Translations under genes and position numbers: made by a program
Notes under the pieces: generated by a model
Databases searched by the model: none
What the model saw: only the letters and a program-made list of their open reading frames with translations
What the model was told of the DNA's origin: nothing
Origin: Candidatus Kapaibacterium sp.
GTDB lineage: Bacteria > Bacteroidota > Ignavibacteria > Kapaibacteriales > HRBIN21
Assembly: GCA_025055465.1 (NCBI GenBank)
Contig: JANWXA010000032.1
Location: forward strand, 1 to 5,718
DNA length: 5,718 nucleotides
Direction of reading: 5' to 3'
Part shown: one piece after another, positions 1-5,718 of the stretch
How the letters are laid out: every line of letters starts with the position of its first letter
Numbering within the stretch: position 1 is the stretch's first letter

Positions 1-1511
1 TGCCAACACAAGAGTTGGCCGCCCATTCTGAACGGACGGCCGGCCAAAAGTTAGAGTGGGCCGCCGAAGTCTCTCTGCACCCGAGCCAGCTCCTGACATT
101 GGTTGTCCCCAGGCTCTTCGGGAGTACGGAGCCGAGCGGAGTCCAGCATGTACCGTACTACCTGCCGGATGCTCGCTACTACCACTACTGGGAGACCGCG
201 TTTTACGTGGGCATCCCTGTGCTCCTCCTGGCCATTCTTGGGATGATACGCCGATGGCGGACCCCCTTTGGGCTCTTCTGGCTCCTTGTAGCGCTCTTTT
301 CGGCGCTCTTCGCGTTGGGCAAGCATGGCTTCCTGTTCCCGTTGCTTTACCAACTGCCCGGTTTTTCGCTCTTCCGAGTGCCACCACGCATCTTGTTCTT
401 TTTGACCTTGGCGCTCTGCGCCTTCGCCGCCTGGGGTTTTGACGAGCTATGGCAGCACCAGCGCCAGCGGCAACTACTGCGCCAACTCCTCTGGGGAAGC
501 CTGCCCATAGCCGCCGTTGCGTTCACCGTTAGTGCGGGGTTGCTCCCGACAATAGTCGGTGCTCCAGAGCGCTTCGTGCCAATGCTCCAGAGCGAAGGGA
601 CCGTTGCTCTTGCGATAACTGTGTTGACGGTACTCGTTGCTGTGTCCCTCTGGCAAGGATGGATCCCTCCGCTCGCTGCAGGGTTGAGCTTAGGAGTGGT
701 GCTCCTCAGCGACCTTATCCATGCCCATGCTTCCTTCACCCGCTCCCCAACCCGGCCCGAACAGTTCTACAGCCTTTCGCCGGTTCTGAAGCAGATGCTG
801 CAGCCTCGGCCTCCGGACACCCTTTTCCGTGTTTCTATGCGTGCCGACTTCGGCATGGCGATGCTGCGTAACCAAGGGTTGCTGGACAGCATCATGTTGT
901 ACGAGGGGTACAACCAGCTCCGACTCCAGCGTCGCAACCCTCCAATGCCAACTGCTGATGCTACCTTTGACCTACTCAACATCCGCTACCAGATTGCTCT
1001 GGACACCTCGACCCAACGGATGTACTTTCGGGAGCGCCCAAGCGCCCTCCCACGAGCCTGGATGGTCTACCGCGCTCGAGTAGCCCCCAGCGACAGTACA
1101 GAGGCAATCCTCCGTCGCGGGGAGCTCCAGCCTCGGTTGGAAGCACTCGTAGAAGCCGATCCTGGCCTCCCACTGCCTGGAACTGTTCCTGACTCCGTCC
1201 GCCACACACTCCGCTGTCGTGTCTACGAGCACAACTGGCAGCACTGGGAGGTGGAGACCGCCCATCCAGGACTCCTCTGTTTCAGCGAAATCTGGTACCC
1301 TGCCTGGAAAGCTTTCGTGAACGGTACCGAGGTACCGGTGCTCCGAGCCTACCATAGCCTACGTGCTATACCCATCCCCGCAGGCTCCCACACTGTAGAG
1401 CTACGCTATGACTCTTCCAGCTTCCGGACAGGTGCTTGGATTAGTGCTCTCACGTTAGCTCTGACACTCGTTGCCCTCCTTCTGTGTGACCGACGCCGGC
1501 CGACGACATGA
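1..1511 (+). CDS. YfhO-family multi-pass membrane protein, C-terminal part (5' end outside window)
   Basis: The reading frame is open to the left edge (first full codon at 3). The TTG at 15 lies inside a conserved stretch, so it is not the start and the gene is truncated by the window. Counting residues from that TTG, there is the family-like segment HPSQLLTLVVPRLFG (22-36), then hydrophobic helices near 62-78, 83-101, 126-142, 160-180, 196-212 and 217-236. A soluble domain of about 230 residues follows, with the typical pieces LYEGYNQL (295-302), LLNIRYQI (320-327) and WYPAWKAFVNG (427-437), and a final helix at 473-490 before a short basic tail. This order matches the C-terminal two thirds of YfhO-type proteins. 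They are related to GT-C glycosyltransferases, and Bacillus YfhO takes part in glycosylating lipoteichoic acid. The likely role here is envelope or polymer glycosylation at the membrane, with substrate unknown. The catalytic N-terminal loops are off-window, so activity cannot be judged. The stop overlaps the next start by ATGA. Confidence 0.88.
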   Translation, partial: PTQELAAHSERTAGQKLEWAAEVSLHPSQLLTLVVPRLFGSTEPSGVQHVPYYLPDARYYHYWETAFYVGIPVLLLAILGMIRRWRTPFGLFWLLVALFSALFALGKHGFLFPLLYQLPGFSLFRVPPRILFFLTLALCAFAAWGFDELWQHQRQRQLLRQLLWGSLPIAAVAFTVSAGLLPTIVGAPERFVPMLQSEGTVALAITVLTVLVAVSLWQGWIPPLAAGLSLGVVLLSDLIHAHASFTRSPTRPEQFYSLSPVLKQMLQPRPPDTLFRVSMRADFGMAMLRNQGLLDSIMLYEGYNQLRLQRRNPPMPTADATFDLLNIRYQIALDTSTQRMYFRERPSALPRAWMVYRARVAPSDSTEAILRRGELQPRLEALVEADPGLPLPGTVPDSVRHTLRCRVYEHNWQHWEVETAHPGLLCFSEIWYPAWKAFVNGTEVPVLRAYHSLRAIPIPAGSHTVELRYDSSSFRTGAWISALTLALTLVALLLCDRRRPTT

Positions 1512-2215
1512 TTCGCGCCGTTATCTTCGACCTGGACAACACGCTGGTGGACTTCATGGCCATGAAGCGGCAAGCCATTGATGCTGCCGTTACCGCCATG
1601 ATTGATGCTGGGCTGCAACTGAGCCCTGGAGCCGTTCGTTCCCGTATTGACCGCATTTACCGCGAGATGGGGATCGAGTACCAACAAGTCTTCGACCATC
1701 TTCTGCAGGAAGTGCTCGGCTACGTGGACTACCGCATCCTCTCAGCCGGCATCATCGCTTACCGCCGGGCACGGGAAGCCGCACTGAAACCCTACCCCCA
1801 TGTGACGGCGACCCTCATGGAGCTGGTCAAGCAGCGGATCAAGCTGGGAATTGTCTCCGATGCCCCTGCCCGAGAGGCATGGCTCCGCCTGTGTTATATC
1901 GGCTATCACCACATCTTTGATGTCGTCGTTACGCACGACGACACCGGCGAGCGTAAACCCAGCCCACGTCCATTTTTGCTGGCACTGGAGCGGCTTAGCG
2001 TCCGCCCGTCAGAAACCATTATGGTCGGCGACTGGGTTGAACGAGACATCGTCGGCGCAAAACAGGTCGGTATGCTGACCGCCTTCGCTCGCTACGGCGA
2101 CGTCTTCGGCACTCAACAGATTGAAGCCGACTACGTCTTGAGCGACATCAAGGAGCTGCTGGACATCATTCGCCAGCACAACACCGTTGAACAACCGGAG
2201 ATTCACAACCGATGA
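1508..2215 (+). CDS. HAD superfamily (subfamily IA) phosphohydrolase
   Basis: This is a soluble 235-residue hydrolase with all four HAD motifs. Motif I is FDLDNTLV, with nucleophile Asp8 and acid/base Asp10. Motif II is IVSDA, with Ser117. Motif III is Lys150 in GERKPSPRPF. Motif IV is GDWVERD, with magnesium-binding Asp175 and Asp180. Residues of roughly 15-95 between motif I and the rest of the Rossmann core are mostly helical and form a C1-type cap, which defines subfamily IA. The reaction should be hydrolysis of a small phosphorylated metabolite through a phospho-aspartate intermediate; the substrate cannot be read from the sequence. The set resembles the TIGR02253-like branch (LKPYPHV before motif II, AWLRL after it). 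The ATG at 1508 is chosen because it lies directly before motif I and overlaps the upstream stop as ATGA. No good ribosome binding site precedes it, which suits translational coupling. The gene ends in another ATGA overlap with def. Phosphoglycolate, nucleotide or pyridoxal phosphatase activity are all possible. Confidence 0.92.
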   Translation: MIRAVIFDLDNTLVDFMAMKRQAIDAAVTAMIDAGLQLSPGAVRSRIDRIYREMGIEYQQVFDHLLQEVLGYVDYRILSAGIIAYRRAREAALKPYPHVTATLMELVKQRIKLGIVSDAPAREAWLRLCYIGYHHIFDVVVTHDDTGERKPSPRPFLLALERLSVRPSETIMVGDWVERDIVGAKQVGMLTAFARYGDVFGTQQIEADYVLSDIKELLDIIRQHNTVEQPEIHNR

Positions 2216-2781
2216 TTCTGCCCATCTACCTTTACGATCACCCTGTACTTCGACAGGTAGCCGAGCCTATCACAGACCTTACCCCAGAAATCCGACGCCT
2301 GGCCCAAGACATGCTGGAGACAATGTACAACGCCCATGGCGTTGGTCTAGCGGCGAACCAAGTCGGGGTTACGCGGCGATTGATTGTCGTAGACATCGGC
2401 GAGGACGAGGGAATGAGGGAACCCCTCATCCTCCTCAACCCCACCATAGAGGCCTTCTCCGAAGAGACGGTAGAAATGGAAGAAGGATGCTTGAGCCTGC
2501 CTGAGCTTCGGGAAATCGTTGTCCGCCCGGCGGCTGTTCAGGTACACTATGTAGACTTCCGCGGACACGAGTGTCATATCGCTGCCGATGGACTTCTCGC
2601 GCGCGTCCTGCAGCATGAGATAGATCACCTCAATGGGGTCTACTTCACAGACCGCCTTTCGCCCGTCCGGCGTCTCTTGCTTCGGCGCAAATTAGAACGA
2701 ATTGCCCGGGGCGAGGTTTTGCCCCCCTATCCCGTGGTTTTAGGGCATGCCGTGGTAGAACAGCGCTCAGAGATGCTATGA
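2212..2781 (+). CDS. def: peptide deformylase
   Basis: This enzyme removes the formyl group from the N-terminal methionine of nascent proteins at the ribosome exit, using a bound metal (usually Fe2+). All three signature motifs are intact in the 189-residue protein. Motif 1 is GVGLAANQVG (43-52), with Gln50. Motif 2 is EGCLS (91-95), with metal ligand Cys93. Motif 3 is HEIDH (135-139), with metal ligands His135 and His139 and catalytic Glu136. The N-terminal segment (PIYLYDHPVLRQVAEPI) is typical of the family, where it leads into the first helix. The EGCLS form of motif 2 is the one in E. coli-type (type I) enzymes. Length is normal to slightly long; the last 25 or so residues are a non-catalytic tail. 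The start at 2212 overlaps the upstream stop (ATGA), and the gene's own stop overlaps pdxH in the same way. The frequent partner fmt (methionyl-tRNA formyltransferase) is not next to it. Nothing suggests loss of function. Confidence 0.97.
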   Translation: MILPIYLYDHPVLRQVAEPITDLTPEIRRLAQDMLETMYNAHGVGLAANQVGVTRRLIVVDIGEDEGMREPLILLNPTIEAFSEETVEMEEGCLSLPELREIVVRPAAVQVHYVDFRGHECHIAADGLLARVLQHEIDHLNGVYFTDRLSPVRRLLLRRKLERIARGEVLPPYPVVLGHAVVEQRSEML

Positions 2782-3425
2782 ATCTGAACGAGTATCTACA
2801 ACGCTTACGCCGTGAGTACCAGACCGCTGCCCTTGACGAAGCCCATCTGCCCCCCGATCCTCTTCAACTCCTCCAGCGTTGGCTTGAGGAGGCAATTGGT
2901 GCACAACTACCGGAGCCGACGGCCATGGCGCTGGCTACGGCAACCCCTATGGGCTTCCCTTCCGTACGCATGATGCTGCTGAAAGGCATTGAGGATGGGG
3001 CTCTGGTCTTCTTCACCAACTACGAAAGCCGAAAAGCACAAGAGTTGGAAGCCAATCCTCGGGCAGCCGCTGTCTTCTTCTGGGCGGAACTGGAACGCCA
3101 GGTACGAGTAGAGGGCCGTGTAGAACGCCTCGGTCCCGAAGCATCTGCAGCATACTTCTATACCCGACCGCGTGAAGCCCAATTAGGAGCGTGGGTTTCC
3201 CCCCAAAGCCGCATCATTCCCGATCGCGCCTTCTTAGAAGAGCGCTTCCGCCAACTGGCTCAGGAATATGCCCAACAGGACATCCCCTACCCACCTTTCT
3301 GGGGCGGATACCGGCTCGTGCCCTCCGCCATAGAATTCTGGCAAGGACGCCCCTACCGGCTGCACGACCGTATCCAGTACCGACTCCAAAACGGGCAATG
3401 GCTCCAAGAACGCCTGGCTCCCTAA
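2778..3425 (+). CDS. pdxH: pyridoxamine 5'-phosphate oxidase
   Basis: This is a cytoplasmic FMN enzyme that oxidises pyridoxine or pyridoxamine 5'-phosphate to pyridoxal 5'-phosphate (PLP) with O2. The 215-residue protein aligns with E. coli PdxH (218 residues) at a constant offset of minus 3 at every site I compared. FMN contacts are RMMLLK (64-69), FTN (79-81), Arg85-Lys86, Gln108, Gln143-Ser144, Trp188 and Arg198. Substrate contacts are Lys69, Tyr126, Arg130 and RLH (194-196). The family signature IEFWQGRPYRLHDR occupies 185-198, and the protein ends in the usual RLAP-type C-terminus. One difference is Ala134, where E. coli has the substrate-phosphate contact Ser137. The start ATG at 2778 overlaps the def stop (ATGA), and the N-terminus (MNLNEYLQRLRREYQ) has the expected family form. 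It is the last gene of the tightly overlapped block. Dependence on O2 hints at an aerobic or microaerophilic host. Confidence 0.97.
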   Translation: MNLNEYLQRLRREYQTAALDEAHLPPDPLQLLQRWLEEAIGAQLPEPTAMALATATPMGFPSVRMMLLKGIEDGALVFFTNYESRKAQELEANPRAAAVFFWAELERQVRVEGRVERLGPEASAAYFYTRPREAQLGAWVSPQSRIIPDRAFLEERFRQLAQEYAQQDIPYPPFWGGYRLVPSAIEFWQGRPYRLHDRIQYRLQNGQWLQERLAP

Positions 3426-3477
3426 AGAGTAGTAGCTTCTTGCCGATACATTCGGCGCACGGGAAAAGCCGCACTTG
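3426..3477. other. 52-base intergenic spacer with a small inverted repeat
   Basis: This is the only gap between genes in the window. It holds a perfect 5-bp inverted repeat, GCCGA (3442-3446) and TCGGC (3452-3456), around a 5-base loop, with one possible extra T-G wobble pair at the base. No run of T follows, so it is not a convincing intrinsic terminator. The purine-rich GGGAAAAG at 3461-3468 lies 9 bases before the next ATG and is at best a weak ribosome binding site. I see no clear promoter hexamers. Read-through from pdxH into the sensor gene is therefore plausible, but the spacer sets this gene apart from the four overlapped ones. Confidence 0.4.
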
Positions 3478-5718
3478 ATGGAAGTAGATATCCGCATCCT
3501 TATCAGCGCCTCTCACGAGAGGTTTGTTCAGCGCCTCCGCGCACTGTGTCGGAACGCAGGATATACACATCTTCACACGGCCCCTCTCAGCCAACTCCCG
3601 TCCCTACTGGACCAACCCTGGGATGCATTGCTCATGGGGATACGGGCGGAAGACATACCACTTCGCCAAGACGTTTGTCAACGCCTTACAGGGCTGCCTG
3701 TTATCCTCGCTTGCACCCCCGAAGTAGCAGAACAGTGTACTGAAGCATTCCAGCATTTTTCCGCCGCTGGGGTTCTCGTAGAACCGATAACCCCACAGCA
3801 GCTTCGAGCTGTGGTGCGCTTGGCACGGCAGCGCGTTCGACAACTACAACGCTTCGCCGCCGAATCCCACTGGCTCTGGGACATCCTTTCCAGCATCGGG
3901 GACGCTCTCATCGTCACCGACCCCGACGGAAAGCTGCAATACCTCAACCCCGCGGCGGAGCGCCTAACAGGCTGGACATTGGAGGAATCCCGTCAACGCC
4001 CGCTGGAAGACATTTTGCCTGTCATAGACAAAGAAACTCGCCAACTTGGTGAAAACCCCCTCCGGCGCGCCCTGTGTGAGGGTAATGCAACAGGACTATC
4101 CGACCACATCCCCTTACTCCGCCGCACAGGCGAAGAGATTGTCGTTGAAGATAAAAGCACACCCATTCGGGACTCGTCCGGCCACATTCGCGGTGCCGTT
4201 CTGGTCCTCCGCAACGTTACCGAACCCCATCGGTTACAACACCGCCATCAGAGTGCTTTGGCTCTTCGCCAGAAACTACTCCAGCTCCTCCAATCCCTTT
4301 TAGAGCTCCGCCCACCGGAAGAGTTGCTTTCCAATGCTGTCCAGGAACTAGCCTCCCTATTGCCATTGGAATTAGCGTGCTTGTACATCCAGGAAGAAGA
4401 CCATCTCGTTGCTCGTTGGCATATCACCTCCTCCGCTCGGGTAGAACCGCTCATCACCAACCCTATCCCTGTGGGGAGCAGTGTGCTTGGCAGTATCCTT
4501 CAGCGCGGTGTCCCTGAGGTAGTCAATAATGCTCACACCGATCCTCGAACTTTCTACCCCAAAGACTTCGCCCCCACCACACCCGAACACTTAATCGGAA
4601 TCCCGATGAGAATTGGGCAGCAACACGCAATCCTGGCTCTAGCGAGGTATACTGAGCTACCTTTCTCTGAAGAAGAGGTGGAAGTCGTGCTCCTTTTTGC
4701 CCGCTTCGTCCATATAGGGCTACTCAACGCGGAGCTCTGGGAGTCACTCCGTCGTTCTGAAGCCCAGTATCGTGCACTATTAGAGTGGCTCCCCACCCCT
4801 CTGATAGTCCATCGTGAAAGGCGCATTCTTTATGCCAACCACGCAGCCGCGCAATACCTTGGATTCCAGTCCCCCCAGGAGATGCTTGGGCGCTCACCGC
4901 TGGAGTTAGTAGCCCCGGAAGACCACGAGCCCGTTCTTCAGCGCATTCAGGCTCTCTATCGGGGGGACAGCCCCACTGCTCCACCGCGACGCACCACCTT
5001 GGTGCGGCAGGACGGCACCCGACTGGATGCCATTGTTGCAGGGACTCTGGCTTCCTACGAGGGAAAGCAAGCTGTACTCGTTGTTGCCATGGACATTACG
5101 GAACAGCAACGGCTACAGCAACAACGGGAGCGAGAACACGCCGCCTTCCACATCGTCGCTACAGCAGCGCTCCAAAGCCAAACCATACAGGAGCTCTGCC
5201 AATACTTTCTCACAGAAGCCTGCCGCGAGCTGGGGTTCTCCGGAGGCACTATACGCCTTCTGGAAGGAGATCTTCTGGTCCCTGTCGCTCTTACTGGTCC
5301 CTTGCCGCCTGAGTGCTTCCCCGTGGTCCCAATTTCTGACACTTCTGCGCTCTTTGTAGATGTCGCTCGCTCCCGACAACCAATCTTCATCCCTAACAGG
5401 TCTAAATACCCCCTCCCCGAACAATACCGAACCCGTCTGGAGGAGCTGGGTATCCAAGCTGCTCTCAGCTATCCTATTATCGGCAAGCAGGGAAGCCTCC
5501 TGGGCACCTTCCAGCTCTTCCACTTGACGCCTATGGATATTGGTGAGAGTACGCACACCTTCTTCGCCGTGCTGGCATCAGCCTTAGGAGTTGCTATAGA
5601 GCGTCTCCAATTCCAGGAACGGTTGCAAGAGAGCGAGCACCGCTTTCGCATGCTGGCAGAGCACGCCCCCGTTGCCATCACCCGCTTCAGCCTGCGAGAA
5701 GGACGCTACTTGTTCGCT
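3478..5718 (+). CDS. multidomain signal-transduction protein: pseudo-receiver-PAS-GAF-PAS-GAF-PAS (3' end outside window)
   Basis: The frame is open for 747 codons with no stop and leaves the window unfinished. Residues 3-115 have the secondary-structure pattern of a response-regulator receiver, but the phosphoacceptor Asp is Gly54 (WDALLMGI, 48-55) and the usual Lys before Pro is Glu102 (LVEPITP). PAS1 covers about 131-253, with GDALIVTDPDGKLQYLNPAAE (141-161 region) and ending RNVTE. GAF1 covers about 276-418. PAS2 covers about 427-545, starting SEAQYRALLEWLP and ending MDITE. GAF2 covers about 554-708. A third PAS begins at about 718 (SEHRFRMLAEHAP) and is cut off. Gln/Arg/Leu-rich helical linkers join the domains (for example 542-553), as expected for signalling helices. 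There are no membrane segments, so it is probably cytoplasmic. The ATG at 3478 is preferred; a TTG at 3475 is the only later alternative after the in-frame stops at 3430-3435. The likely identity is a hybrid-type sensor histidine kinase, but a GGDEF or SpoIIE output would fit equally, because that part is off-window. Cofactor-binding residues such as a LOV cysteine motif are not visible. Confidence 0.9.
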   Translation, partial: MEVDIRILISASHERFVQRLRALCRNAGYTHLHTAPLSQLPSLLDQPWDALLMGIRAEDIPLRQDVCQRLTGLPVILACTPEVAEQCTEAFQHFSAAGVLVEPITPQQLRAVVRLARQRVRQLQRFAAESHWLWDILSSIGDALIVTDPDGKLQYLNPAAERLTGWTLEESRQRPLEDILPVIDKETRQLGENPLRRALCEGNATGLSDHIPLLRRTGEEIVVEDKSTPIRDSSGHIRGAVLVLRNVTEPHRLQHRHQSALALRQKLLQLLQSLLELRPPEELLSNAVQELASLLPLELACLYIQEEDHLVARWHITSSARVEPLITNPIPVGSSVLGSILQRGVPEVVNNAHTDPRTFYPKDFAPTTPEHLIGIPMRIGQQHAILALARYTELPFSEEEVEVVLLFARFVHIGLLNAELWESLRRSEAQYRALLEWLPTPLIVHRERRILYANHAAAQYLGFQSPQEMLGRSPLELVAPEDHEPVLQRIQALYRGDSPTAPPRRTTLVRQDGTRLDAIVAGTLASYEGKQAVLVVAMDITEQQRLQQQREREHAAFHIVATAALQSQTIQELCQYFLTEACRELGFSGGTIRLLEGDLLVPVALTGPLPPECFPVVPISDTSALFVDVARSRQPIFIPNRSKYPLPEQYRTRLEELGIQAALSYPIIGKQGSLLGTFQLFHLTPMDIGESTHTFFAVLASALGVAIERLQFQERLQESEHRFRMLAEHAPVAITRFSLREGRYLFA

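Noticed and set aside
15..17. TTG as the true start of the YfhO-like gene
   Set aside because: The frame stays open to the window edge, the residues just upstream fit the family, and the known family N-terminus with its catalytic loops is missing. The gene simply begins outside the window.
560..594. 12-base direct repeat TGCTCCAGAGCG at 560-571 and 583-594
   Set aside because: The copies are 23 bases apart and are read in different frames, there are only two of them, and they lie within a coding region. It is most likely chance.
1322..1337. Perfect 7-bp inverted repeat CGGTACC/GGTACCG with a 2-base spacer
   Set aside because: It is inside the coding sequence for a conserved YfhO segment (N-G-T-E-V-P-V), its loop is too short for a stable hairpin without opening pairs, and nothing follows it. 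Codon coincidence is the simplest explanation.
972..1355. 127-codon open frame on the - strand opposite the YfhO-like gene
   Set aside because: The + strand frame here encodes the conserved C-terminal soluble domain of YfhO. The reverse frame has no recognisable motif and is expected by chance in GC-rich coding DNA.
3037..3048. CACAAGAGTTGG shared with positions 7-18
   Set aside because: Both copies encode Gln-Glu-Leu in unrelated genes, and there is no extended similarity around them, so it is not a mobile or att-type repeat.
3442..3456. Intrinsic terminator after pdxH
   Set aside because: The stem is only 5 bp and is followed by GCACGGGAAAAG rather than a T tract, so it does not meet the usual pattern.
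5113..5556. 147-codon open frame on the - strand opposite the sensor gene
   Set aside because: It lies wholly inside the + strand PAS2/GAF2 coding region, its protein resembles no family I recognise and is rich in Arg, Ser and Glu, and no gene-like context supports it. It is a shadow of the real frame.

Overview
The window is densely coding: five genes, all on the + strand, fill about 99% of it. The only non-coding stretch is a 52-base spacer. I see no tRNA, rRNA, CRISPR array, insertion sequence or prophage. GC content is moderately high, by eye somewhere in the upper 50s percent. Gene content is bacterial. The family resemblance of the YfhO-like protein and the HAD hydrolase, the weak Shine-Dalgarno signals and the large PAS/GAF sensor would suit an FCB-group bacterium (Bacteroidota/Chlorobiota/Ignavibacteria-like), possibly thermophilic. 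That placement is a weak inference from remembered family resemblance, not a measurement.

Layout. Positions 1-1511 hold the 3' part of a YfhO-family multi-pass membrane protein whose N-terminus lies upstream of the window. Positions 1508-2215 encode a HAD subfamily IA phosphohydrolase, 2212-2781 peptide deformylase (def), and 2778-3425 pyridoxamine 5'-phosphate oxidase (pdxH). Each of these four genes overlaps the next by exactly one ATGA, three junctions in a row, so they almost certainly form one transcript with coupled translation. After a 52-base spacer, positions 3478-5718 encode the first 747 residues of a large signal-transduction protein that runs off the right edge. Its order is degenerate receiver, PAS, GAF, PAS, GAF, start of a third PAS; the output domain is not in the window.

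How the genes fit together. The operon mixes envelope (YfhO), protein maturation (Def) and cofactor metabolism (PdxH, a flavoenzyme making pyridoxal 5'-phosphate) with a HAD phosphatase of unknown substrate. This looks more like a tightly packed housekeeping operon than a single pathway. A link between the HAD phosphatase and vitamin B6 phosphate chemistry is possible but unproven. The sensor may be a downstream operon member or an independent unit.

I did not find a clear new biological system. The most interesting item is the sensor's N-terminal pseudo-receiver, in which the phosphoacceptor Asp and the conserved Lys are both replaced.
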